From Prionace glauca (Eukaryota > Chordata > Chondrichthyes > Carcharhiniformes > Carcharhinidae), in NCBI GenBank assembly GCA_037974335.1, contig CM075760.1, positions 7,437,432 to 7,501,431 of the forward strand: a stretch of 64,000 nucleotides of DNA, written 5' to 3'. Within the stretch, counting starts at the first letter, position 1, and the number at the start of each line of letters is the position of its first letter. The notes beneath the pieces were generated by a model. That model made no database searches. It saw only the letters and a list, made by a program, of their open reading frames with translations, and was not told the DNA's origin. Shown here one piece after another: positions 44,340-53,874 of this stretch. The translations under genes and the position numbers were made by a program.

Positions 44340-44984
44340 TTTGTGCCCCTCTCACACTCTCCTCAAGGTGCTGAGCGTCTGTCCCAGTGTCCCAGTTTCT
44401 CCCTCTCACACTCTCCTCCAGGTGCTGAGTGTCTGTCCCAGTGTCCCTTCTCCCACTCTGCTCAAGGTGCTGACTGTCTGCCCCAGTTTACACCTCCCAC
44501 ACTTTCCACAAGGTGCTGACTGTCTATGCCACTGTCACAGCGACCCCCACATGATCCTATGGGGGGGGGGAGGGTCTGACTGTCTGTCTCAGTGTCCCCC
44601 TCTTACACTTTCCTCAAGGTGCTAACTGTCTATGCCACTGTCACAGTGACCCCCACACACTTCCGGGGTGGGGGGGGGGGGTGGTGTGACTGTCTGTCTC
44701 AGTGTCTCCCTCTCACACTTTCCTCAAGGTACTAACTCTCTGCCCTGGTGTCACAGTAACCCTCTCGAACACTCTCCTCAAGGAGCTGACTGTCTGTCAT
44801 AGTATCCTAGTGCCCTCCCCTCATAATCTCCTCAAGGTGCAAACTCTCTGCCCTGGTGTCCCAGTGATCGCCCCTCTCACACTCTCCTCAAGGCGTTGCT
44901 TGCCTCTCTCGGTGTCCCAGTGACCCTCTCTCACAAGGTACTGTTTTACTGTCCCAATGTGCCAGTGACCCCCTCTCACACTCT
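44340..44984 (+). repeat. Degenerate leading part of the 52-bp minisatellite
   Basis: Diverged units share 'cacactctcctcaaggtgct' and 'gtgtccc', with variable spacing and G-runs at 44561-44575 and 44666-44682. They merge into the homogeneous array that follows. Confidence 0.8.
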
Positions 44985-45830
44985 CCTCAAGGTGCTCACT
45001 ATCAGTCCCACAGTCTCAGTGCCCCCCTCAGACTCACCTCAAGGTGCTCACTGTCAGTCCCACAGTCCCAGTGTCCCCCTCACACTCTCCTCAAGGTGCT
45101 CACTGTCAGTCCCACAGTCCCAGTGTCCCCCTCAGACTCACCTCAAGGTGCTCACTGTCAGTCCCACAGTCCCAGTGCCACCCTCGGACTCACCTCATGG
45201 TGCTCACTGTCAGTCCCACAGTCCCAGTGTCCCCCTCAGACTCACCTCATGGTGCTCACTGTCAGTCCCACAGTCCCAGTGTCCCCCTCAGACTCACCTC
45301 AAGGTGTTCACTGTCAGTCCCACAGTCCCAGTGTCCCCCTCACACTCTCCTCAAGGTGCTCACTGTCAGTCCCACAGTCCCAGTGCCACCCTCAGACTCA
45401 CCTCATGGTGCTCACTGTCAGTCCCACAGTCCCAGTGTCCCCCTCAGACTCACCTCATGGTGCTCACTGTCAGTCCCACAGTCCCAGTGTCCCCCTCACA
45501 CTCTCCTCAAGGTGCTCACTGTCAGTCCCACAGTCCCAGTGTCCCCCTCAGACCCACCTCAAGGTGCTCACTGTCAGTCCCACAGTCCCAGTGTCCCCAT
45601 CAGACTCACCTCAAGGTGCTCACTGTCAGTCCCACAGTCCCAGTGTCCCCCTCAGACCCACCTCAAGGTGCTCACTGTCAGTCCCACAGTCCCAGTGTCC
45701 CCATCAGACTCACCTCAAGGTGCTCACTGTCAGTCCCACAGTCCCAGTGTCCCCCTCAGACTCACCTCAAGGTGCTCACTGTCAGTCCCACAGTCCCAGT
45801 GTCCCCCTCAGACTCTCCTCAAGGTTACCC
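44985..45830 (+). repeat. Homogeneous 52-bp minisatellite (about 16 copies)
   Basis: Units contain 'caaggtgctcactgtcagtc', 'ccacagtcccagtgtccccc' and 'tcagactcacct'. The period of 52 is not a multiple of three and the unit has no stop in any plus frame, so all three frames stay open for 240-320 codons. The Ser/Pro/Cys/Gln-rich products are therefore artefacts. Variants (caagg/catgg, gactcac/cactctc) are shared between non-adjacent units, which suggests higher-order exchange. Confidence 0.97.
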
Positions 45831-46129
45831 AATTAGCTTCTTCTGTGCTGCAATGAGTTTATGACTGGAAATATATAATGTAGCTGCAGTAATATATTAC
45901 AGAGCTAGAAATTAATAAGAAATGGAAATGGGGGAGTGCTTTACTCAGAGATGTGAGAGAGATGAGGAAGTTCTAGGTTTTCTGAGGATCAATCTTCATT
46001 CACCCAAAGCCTGCAGTTCGATTCGCTGGAGGACCAGAGATTTTCCAGTCCTCCAACTCTCCTATTGGTCCACATCTAAGCTTGCTGGTCACAGAGGTTG
46101 GGCACAGCCCCGCACATGTGCAGATTCCC

Positions 46130-46480
46130 TTCTTCCTTTGGACATGTACAGTCCTGGGCTGGGGGGGAGGGGGGAGATCACCGAGTGGCTTCTCACTCTG
46201 GGCGGAGCCACCAGCCGCATGAGCAGAAATCTTGGCTCGAGGAGGGGAAGGGGAATAATGGGTGGGGGAGGGGGTCCCAGGATGGGGAGGGGAACAATGG
46301 GTGGGGGCGGGGCCCCAGAGGGGGAGGGGAAGGGGAAGGGGAACAGTGGGTGGGGGCAGGGCTTCTGGGAGGCGAGGGGAACTATGGGTGGGGGTGGGGC
46401 TCCCAGAAGGGGAGGGAGCAATGGGTGGGAGTGGGGCTCCTGGCAGGGGGGCAATGGGTGGGGGCAGGGCTCCCATGTCC
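46130..46480 (+). repeat. G-rich minisatellite
   Basis: Units of about 30-40 bases built on 'aatgggtgggggcggggc' and 'aggggagggga'. The plus strand has many G-runs of three or more. Gly/Glu frames (plus) and Pro frames (minus) are artefacts. Confidence 0.9.
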
Positions 46481-46484
46481 CATG

Positions 46485-46815
46485 AGGCATACAAGATGAT
46501 CAATGGATTGGATACGGTGGATAGTGTGAGCCTTTTACCTCGGATGGTGATGGCTAACACAAGGGGTCATAGCTTTAAATAAATGGCTGGTTACTACAGG
46601 ACGGATATCAGAGGTAGGTTCTTTACTCAGAGGGTAGTAAGGTCATGCCTGCAGCAGTTGTGGACTCGCCAACTTTAAGGGCGTTCAAATGGTCAGTGGA
46701 TAGGCATATGGATAACATTGGAATAGTTTAGGCTAGAGGGTCATTAGATTGTTGCGCCAACCAGTGGAACCATTGAGGGCCGAAGTGCCTGTACTGCGCT
46801 ATAATGTTCTATGTT
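46485..46815 (+). mobile_element. CR1 LINE 3' portion
   Basis: The start reads 'aggcatacaagatgatcaatgg' and continues into the RT C-terminal block. The tail is 'gtactgcgctataatgttctatgttctttg'-like (46790-46820). It is related to the antisense copy at 25050. Confidence 0.82.
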
Positions 46816-46892
46816 CTTTGTCCGTGTGCTGGAGTTCCCACCCCCCTGACCTTACAATTACGAAGGGGTTCAATAATCCAGATGTGATTTCG

Positions 46893-47190
46893 AGGGCAGC
46901 ACAGTGGGTTAGCACTGCTGCCTCATAGCACAGGGACCCGGGTTCGATTCCTGGCTTGGGTCTCTGTTGTGTGGAGTTTGCATTTTCTTCCCGTGTCTGC
47001 GTGGGTTTCCTCCAGGTGCTCCAGTTTCCTCCCACAGTCCAAAAAGATGTGCTGGTTAGGTGCATTAGCCATGCTAAATTCTCCCTCAGTGTACCCGACC
47101 AGCAGCCAGACTGGGAGGACAAGGGGGTTTTCATAACAACTTCACTGCAGTGTTAACGTAAGCCTACTTGTGACTAATAAATAAGCTCGA
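46893..47190 (+). mobile_element. tRNA-derived SINE (type 1), near full length
   Basis: This is the best-preserved copy here. It has a tRNA-like head with box A-like 'gcacagtgggttagcactgc' and box B 'gggttcgattcc', then the body with 'gtgtctgcgtgggtttcctc' and 'gatgtgctggttaggtgcat', and a tail 'gactaataaataa'. Confidence 0.9.
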
Positions 47191-47194
47191 ACAG

Positions 47195-47455
47195 GAGAAA
47201 GTTCTTTATCCAGCGAGTGGTGAGAATGACAGACTCATCACTACAGCGAGTGACTGAGGTGAACAGCATGAATACACTGAAGGGGAAGCTAGATACATAT
47301 ATGAGGGAGAAAGGAATAGAAGGATATGCTGGTGGGGGGAGATGAAGAGGGGTGGGTGGAGGGTCATGTGGAACATAAACACTGACACAGACTGACTGAG
47401 TCGACTGGCCTGGCCCAGGGCTGTAGACTCAATGGAATAGAGACAAATGTATTTA
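47195..47455 (+). mobile_element. LINE 3' end fragment (CR1-like)
   Basis: 'ttctttatccagcgagtggtgagaatg' and 'gaaggggaagctagatacat' match the end of a CR1-like ORF2 and 3' UTR. It is short and degenerate. Confidence 0.6.
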
Positions 47456-47689
47456 TTTTAGACCTATCTGTAGTGGTAGAAAAAACACTATTTACTGTCC
47501 AGGATTAAATAAATGTCCTTCATCAGCTTTTGTGGATCATTTCAGTGGAAATGTGCTCTCCCAGGCTCAAAGAGTATCAGCCCACTTGGAGCAAAGTTGT
47601 GAGACTGGCACATTGTGAATTCTCACTATATCGAAGGCATCTCAATCTAGTCTACACATTGTAGTAAACTAAAATCAAGGGGCTCATTG

Positions 47690-48960
47690 AAGAATTCTAC
47701 ACTGCCCCCCCACATCGCCGAAGGGCAAAAAACATTAGCGGCTGTCATATATGGACCTCCAAACTGCAGTGGTGATGTTGGGAATGGCATTAAACACAAA
47801 ATCAGAGATGCATGTGATAAGGGAGTATTGGTGATCATGGATGATTTTAATTTGGTAAAAAGTCTGACAACACCAGGTTTTAGTCCAACCGATTTATTTG
47901 ATAATATTCTCACAAGCAAGCAAGCTTTCGAGGGGACTGCCTCTTCGTCAGGTGAATGGAGAGTTCTGGCCTCAGATAGAGCATATAAAGCACAGACAGT
48001 TGCTGATTGACCATGCAGACGCTACGACAACGGATGAATGAACATCGCTCGACAGTCACCAGGCAAGACTGTTCCCTTCCTGTTGGCGAACACTTCAGCG
48101 GTCACGGGCATTCAGCCTCTGACCTTCGGGTAAGCATTCTCCAAGGCGGCCTTCATGACACACGACAGCGCAGAGTCGCTGAACAGAGACTGATAGCCAA
48201 GTTCCGCACACATGAGGACGGTCTCAACAGGGATCTTGGGTTCATGTCGCACTATCTGTAACCCTCGTGACTTGCCTGGGTTTGCAAAACCTCACTTACT
48301 GTACTGTCTGGAGACAATACACATCTCTTTAAACTGTGATCAGTGCTCCTTCCACTCACATTATCAGCCACTTTAAGACTTGAACAGCAGGTTAGGTGTA
48401 AGGATTCGCATTCTAATCAGCAACTGTCTGTGCTTTATATGCTCTGTCTGAGGCCAGAACTCTCCATTCACCTGACGAAGAGGCAGTCCCCTCGAAAGCT
48501 TACTTGCTTGTGAGAATATTATCAAATAAATCAGTTGGACTAAAACCTGGTGTTGTCAGACTTTTTACTGTGTTTACGCCAGTCCAATGCCGGCACACCC
48601 ACATCATGATTTTAATTTGCACATAGATTGAGCAAATCAAATTAGCCACAATGCCGTAGAAGAGAATTCCTGGAATGTATACAGGATGGTTTAATTGACC
48701 AATATGTGGAGGAACCAACTGGAGAGCAAGCCAGCAAGCCAGTACTGTGTCGTGAGAAGGGAATCATTGCCAATCCAATTGTACCAGACCCCTTCGGGAT
48801 GAGCAACTGTAACATGATAGATTTTTTAAAATCAAACTGGAGAATGAGGTAGTTGATTCGGAGATGAGGGTGCTCAATCTTAAGAAAACTATGAGGTTAT
48901 GAGACGTGAGTTGGCCTTGATAGATTGGGGAGAGTTACTTTAAGAGATGACAGTGGATAG
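47690..48960 (+). mobile_element. CR1 LINE endonuclease-region fragment, split by a Penelope-like element
   Basis: Before the insertion, the frame reads a block ending GVLVIMDDFNL, the metal-site strand of the CR1 endonuclease. After it (48605-48960) degenerate ORF2 sequence continues. ATGATTTTAATTTG flanks the inserted element on both sides (about 47843-47856 and 48606-48619) and is the likely target-site duplication. Confidence 0.75.
47857..48605 (+). mobile_element. Penelope-like element with inverted ends and GIY-YIG-type ORF
   Basis: The open frame 48007-48261 reads LRQRMNEHRSTVTRQ, LPVGEHFSGHGHSASDLRVS, AEQRLIAKFRTHEDGLNRDL and ends GFMSHYL. This fits the C-terminal GIY-YIG nuclease portion of Penelope-like retroelements. 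About 150 bases on each side (47857-48012 and 48412-48570) are inverted copies of each other. The polymerase part is absent, so this is a 5'-truncated or internally deleted copy. It lies in a CR1 with a 14-base direct repeat. Confidence 0.8.
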
Positions 48961-49745
48961 GTGGCACAGGGAGCAATCCTGTGATTACAACCCAAGAGGT
49001 CCTGCTTTTTAACTTTCTACCTAACTCCCTTAACTGCTGTTGCAGGACATCGTCACTCTTCCTACCTGTGTACCAATATGTACCATGGCCACTGGTTGTT
49101 CACTCTCTCACTTCAGAATGCTTACTACCCTTTTAGAGACTTCCTGGACCCTGACACCAGGGAGGCAACACAACATCCTGAAGTCTCTTTCATGCCCACA
49201 GAAGCACCTATTTGCACCCCTAACTATAGAGCTCCTTATAACTATTGCTCTAGTGCTCTTTGTACCTCCCTGCTTAAGAAAGCAGGGAGGTACAAAGCCA
49301 GCCGTGGTGCCAGTGCTCTGTTTGCTGTATTTATCCCCCAATAGGCTATAACCCTCCAACAGTATCCAAAACAGTGTACTTGTTAGAGAAGGAGATGACC
49401 ACAGGGGATTCCTATGCTGACTGCCTGCCCCTTCTAGCAGTCACCCATCTATCTGCCTGCACCTTGGGTGTGGCCAAGTTTCTAAAGCTCCTATCTATGA
49501 CACTTTCCGTCATCTTCATTCTGCTAAGTGCATCCAACTGTTGCTCCAACCTATCCATGCTGGCCGTAAGGAGCTGCAAGTGGGTGCATTTCCTGTAGAT
49601 TTAGTCATCCGGGACGCTGGAAGCATCACAGATCTCCCACATCTCACAAGTGCAGCACTTAACCCCACTGACTGACATTTTGAGCACCAATTAAATTATT
49701 TAAGAACATTTATAAAACTCTTACCTTCACTTTTACCTTCTTGCA
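48960..49745 (-). mobile_element. CR1 LINE ORF1 (esterase and coiled-coil region), degenerate
   Basis: The minus frame 49359-49108 contains an IRSSIVRGAN-like block I (GDS-like motif lost) and RDFRMLCCLPGVRVQEVSKR, matching the SGNH-esterase domain of CR1 ORF1. Upstream on the same strand (49690-49380) are a Cys-rich CCTCEMWEICDA block and a heptad-like MDRLEQQLDALSRMKM. Stops separate the parts. This explains the open frames on both strands here. Confidence 0.72.
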
Positions 49746-49899
49746 GTATCCTCTTTTTCAGATAAATTGGGGTTGTTCTCCTTGGAGCAAAGTGGATTGA
49801 TAGAGGTGTACAAAGGTACATGGAGGTGTCGAAGTTTACATGCTCTGTTTACACATGTACAAGCTTTCTGGGTCATCCAGTCTCGAAACGTTGGTTCTA

Positions 49900-50200
49900 T
49901 TTTCTCTGAAGTGGAGATGGTGGTGTTGGACCGGGGTAAACACAGTAAGAAGTCTCAATGCACCAGATTAAAGTGCAATGGGTTTACTTGGTAGCAAAAT
50001 CCACTAGCTTTCTGTGTGCTGCTCGTTCGTCAGGTGAGTGGGAGTTCTGTCCACAAACAAGGCATAGAAAGACACAAACTCAATTCACAAAATAATGGTT
50101 GGAATGCAAATTTTTGCAGTTAATCAAGTCTTAAAGGTACAGACAATGTGAGTGGGGAGAGTGTTCTATTCTCTCTCCACAGATGCTGTCAGATCTGCTT
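49900..50200 (+). mobile_element. Penelope-like element end, fragment
   Basis: 'ggtgttggaccggggtaaacacagtaagaagtctca' is the shared terminal block, followed by 'tcgttcgtcaggtgagtgg' and internal sequence also seen at 36170-36260. It is followed at 50150-50200 by the dispersed repeat fragment related to 9195-9310. Confidence 0.65.
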
Positions 50201-50369
50201 AGATTTTACAGTATTTTCTGTTTTTATTTCCCTTTATTTTTCGTTCTCTGTCACCGCTCTGCCTCATCAATGAGACATTGGGACTCAGAGGGTTGATGCA
50301 GTTTGATGGACAAGTTGTCTCCATTCTGAACAAAGGGGAACAAGCTCCTCCCACTTAATGACATCATTG

Positions 50370-50810
50370 CCCTACACAAACATGGCGGCCTCGTGTGCGC
50401 ACCGCTGCATATTGCCCCCAATAAAGATGGCGAACGGTAACTCGGAGCGAACCTGAGGAGCTGCGGCCCTGCTCGGTACAAACTGGGTCCGGGAAGACCT
50501 CTTCCGCGGTTTGCTACTTACACCACATGCTTACGCAGCGTTTTCACCCGTCTGGGCGATCCATTGCTCTCTCCGTACCGCCAATCACCTCGAACAGATT
50601 TCCGAGCCCAAAACAAAAACCGTTTTCCATCGCCATTACTCACACTGCGCATGCTCCAGTCAAAGCTGGGCCCGCCCATCTTTCGTTCCGATTGGTTGGA
50701 GGACCGAGCGCTCCAGATCAGTCCTCCAGCACCGCCCCCTGTTCCCAATGGTCCGCGCCGCTGTCAATCAGACCAGTATTGTGACAATGACTTGCTGCTT
50801 GTCCAATAAT
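50370..50810. promoter_or_regulatory. CpG-rich promoter-like island 1
   Basis: CpG dinucleotides are frequent, unlike the flanks. YY1-type motifs occur as ATGGCGGC (50382-50389) and AAGATGGCG (about 50425). CCAAT-type motifs occur as 'gccaatcacc' (about 50579), 'gattggttgg' (about 50692), 'cccaatggtc' (about 50746) and 'tccaataat' (about 50799). The YY1 sites point right while the CCAAT boxes lie to their right, so direction is unclear and could be bidirectional. I find no coding exon attached. Confidence 0.55.
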
Positions 50811-51004
50811 AACAGAGTCTCAGTGTAACAATGACCCACACACAGGCTCCAGTCCAATCAGAGTGGAGATGGAGCACAGAGAAAACACAGCAAAACACTG
50901 ACTGACTCTGAGTGTAACATAAACAGTGTTTGTTCACATAATAAGAGTCACATTGCAGTATGTTAGTGAACACAGCATTAGATCCAATGTAATGATAATA
51001 CAGT

Positions 51005-51550
51005 CAGTATCCTGGAGGCCCTGGAGGCCCTGGAGGGAGTGCAGAAGAGGTTTACTCGGCTGATACCGGAGTTGAGGGGATTGAGCTATGAGGAGAGGCT
51101 GAATAAACTAGGCTTGTACTCGTTAGAGTTTAGAAGAATGAGGGGAGATCTCATTGAGACGTATAAGATGATGAATGGGATGGATAGGATAGAGGTGGAG
51201 AGACTGTTCCCGCTCAAAAAAGACAGTAGGACTAGGGGGCACAGCCTCAAGATAAAGGGGGGGCGGTTTAGAACAGAGTTGAGGAGGAACTTCTTCACTC
51301 AAAGGGTGGTGAATCTCTGGAATTCTCTGCCCGTTGAAGTGGTGGAGGCTGCCTCGCTAAATATTTTTAAGAAACGGGTTGATGGGTTTTTGATAAGAGA
51401 AGGGATTAAGGGTTATGGGGAGAGGGCGGGAAGGTGGAGCTGAGTCACGACAGATCAGCCATGATCTTATTGAATGGCGGGGCAGGCTCGAAGGGCCAGA
51501 TGGCCTACTCCTGCTCCTATTTCTTATGTTCTTATGTTCTTATGTTCTTA
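51005..51550 (+). mobile_element. CR1 LINE 3' portion
   Basis: It has an open frame over the RT C-terminus (QKRFTRLIPELRGLSYEERL, LKKDSRTRGHSLKIKGG, FFTQRVVNLWNSLPVEVVEA), then the 3' UTR and a 'ttcttatg' repeat tail. It is almost identical by eye to the matching part of 53939-54985, so it is a young copy. Confidence 0.93.
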
Positions 51551-51714
51551 TCCAGTGCACCATAACCAAAGTTTAGGTTTCATTTGATAGTGTGACTGAG
51601 TCATGGTCTATTGATATAATGTATTTAAATTCCAGTGTGTGTTACTCTGCCACTGTCAGTATCAAACAATAACCTGTCAGTTATTCCAATTCTGCTGTAT
51701 TTTACAACGTCGAT

Positions 51715-51890
51715 GGTAGTCATGACATAGAGATGCTGGCGTTGGACTGGGGTAAACACAGCAAGAAGTCTCACAACGCCAGGTTTAAGTTCAACCAGTT
51801 TATTTGATAGTAATCCCACAAGCTTTACTATCAAACAAACTGTTTGGACTTAATCTGGTGTTGTGAGACTTCTTACTGTATTTTACAACT
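51715..51890. mobile_element. Penelope-like palindromic fragment
   Basis: 'gtaaacacagcaagaagtctc' at about 51752 and its near complement 'gagacttcttactgta' at about 51866 form the outer ends of a hairpin-like pair around 'caagctttactatcaaa'. It consists only of the inverted ends seen in the longer element at 47857. Confidence 0.65.
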
Positions 51891-52590
51891 GCAGCTCCTG
51901 GGGCTGGTATAATAATAATCACAAAGGTTGGTTTCAGTGTCTATGAGGTCATTTGAACTGCAGGTAATCTGACCTTAAGGGAGACAAGAGGCCCAATAAA
52001 CATCCAATTACAATAGGAGGACAAGATGTAAGGGAGCAATGATATTTTAAACTGTCTGTGTTATGGTGAGTGTCACTGGGAAGTGAGTGATAAAATACAA
52101 GTGGAAACATTATAACAGAGACACATGTGACTGACTCAGCCTGACTGAGAGCTTTTATATTCGTGGCGAGAATAATGAGGGCATGAGGATCTCCTGAGAT
52201 TTCTGATATCTGAGGTGTATCTGTTAGAGGAACTGAAAATAATCAGTTCCTTCTCATGGTTATCTGCAGTTCTCAAGTTACTCAGACACATAGGAAACAG
52301 ATCTGACAGTTCATCAAACCCAAGGGTTTAATCTTCTGTTTCAGACACATTGTGACTGAAAAGATCAAATATTAAAACCTTACGGGGGAAACATTCAAAA
52401 TGCCACCAAAATGAATGAACTATTTCATTAATCCAATTCACAATAACTCTGTCAATATTCATCCAATTTCCTTTTAAACTTATTATTAAACCTGCTTCTA
52501 GCACCTGTCAGGTTGTGCATTCCAGATCATACTCCTTATCACCCCCTTCAATTCTGTTTTCAGTTATATTAAATCTCTGTGTCCTCTACT
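51890..52590. other. Non-coding, nothing recognised
   Basis: No supported gene, RNA or named repeat. Confidence 0.35.
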
Positions 52591-53285
52591 TAAGGTCCAG
52601 ATTGTAATAACTGAGAGAAGTTTCGGGCACAGTTTACTGATACAAGACCCAGATTATAAGACCTGAGAGAGTTTTAGGGTAGAGGTTACTGACTCACGGC
52701 GAACATTGTAATAACTGAGAGAGGTTTAGAGCAGTGGTTACTGATACAAGGCCCAGATTGTAATAACTGAGAGAGGTTTACAACAAAGAATACTGATACT
52801 AGGCTCAGACTGCAATAACTGAGAGAGGTTGAGTGCAGAGATTACTGATACAAGGCCCAGATTGTAATAATTGAGAGAGGTTTAGGGCAGAGATTACTGA
52901 TACAAGGTCCAGATTGTAATAACTGAGAGAGGTTTACAGCAAAGAATACTGATACTAGATTACTGATACAAGGCCCAGATTGTAATAATTGAGAGAGGTT
53001 TAGGGCAGAGATTACTGATACAAGGTCCAGATTGTAATAACTGAGAGAGGTTTACAGCAAAGAATACTGATACTAGATTACTGATACAAGGCCCAGATTG
53101 TAATAACTGAGAGAGGTTTAGGGCAGAGATTACTGATACAAGGCCCAGATTGTAACAACTGAGAGAGGTTTAGGGCAGAGATTACTGATACAAGGCCCAG
53201 ATTGTAATAACTGAGAGAGGCTTAGGACAGAGATTACTGACACAAGGCCCAGATTGTAATGACTGAGAGGGGTCCCCTTCGCTAC
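52590..53285 (+). repeat. Second 52-bp-period minisatellite (about 13 copies)
   Basis: Units contain 'caaggcccagattgtaataa', 'ctgagagaggtttagggcag' and 'agattactgata'. Variant units ('acagcaaagaatactgatac') recur in a fixed order at about 52765, 52930 and 53050, giving a higher-order repeat. The unit is unrelated in sequence to the array at 44985 despite the same period. Confidence 0.95.
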
Positions 53286-53509
53286 ATCAGGGTGTGATGT
53301 GAGTTTGCATCTCTCGGTTATATTGGGAGTCAGTGGCAATGTCCAATTTCAGGATAAATCACTTTTAACCTTGGACTGCACCATTGTTTTAATGTAGACC
53401 TGGACAATGACCATCATTGAGATTTACCTGAACATGTCAAGAAATATCCCATTGATTTCTGAATAAGTATCCCAACATTTGCAAAGTCTCTGTTCCTCAT
53501 TTGTGTGTA

Positions 53510-53810
53510 AAATCCCGACAGTACAGGGGGAGGCCATTCGGTCCATCAAGTCTGCACTAACCACAATCCCATCCATGCCCTGTCTTCGTATCCCACACAT
53601 TTACCCTGCAACTCCCCCTGTCACTAAAGCATGACCAATCAACCTCTCCCACACATCTTTAAACAGTGGGAGGAAACCGGAGGACCCAGAGGAAATCCAC
53701 ACAGACATGGGGAGAACATGAAAACTCCACACAGTCACACGAGGCCAGAATTGAACCAAGTCCCTTTGAGGCAGCAGTGCGAACCAGTGTGCCACAGTGG
53801 TGCCAGTATC
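53510..53810 (-). mobile_element. tRNA-derived SINE (type 1), reverse
   Basis: The minus strand reads a tRNA-like head near 53800 (complement of 'ttgaaccaagtcc'), the body, and a tail complementary to 'gggggaggccattcggtcca'. Confidence 0.75.
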
Positions 53811-53874
53811 TGGTGGTTGTTCACAGTTGGCGATGGGACAATGTTAAATGGACAGTTTAGTCGGATTGGATAAC

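Noticed and set aside
44896-45864. Long open frames (322, 270 and 246 codons) in a Ser/Pro/Cys-rich region
   Set aside because: They run through a 52-bp minisatellite with no stop in any frame. All three frames give the same repeated peptide set, and no start context, splice sites or domain is present.
49374-49598. Plus-strand frame with a hydrophobic, Cys-rich product
   Set aside because: Antisense of the CR1 ORF1 coiled-coil region.
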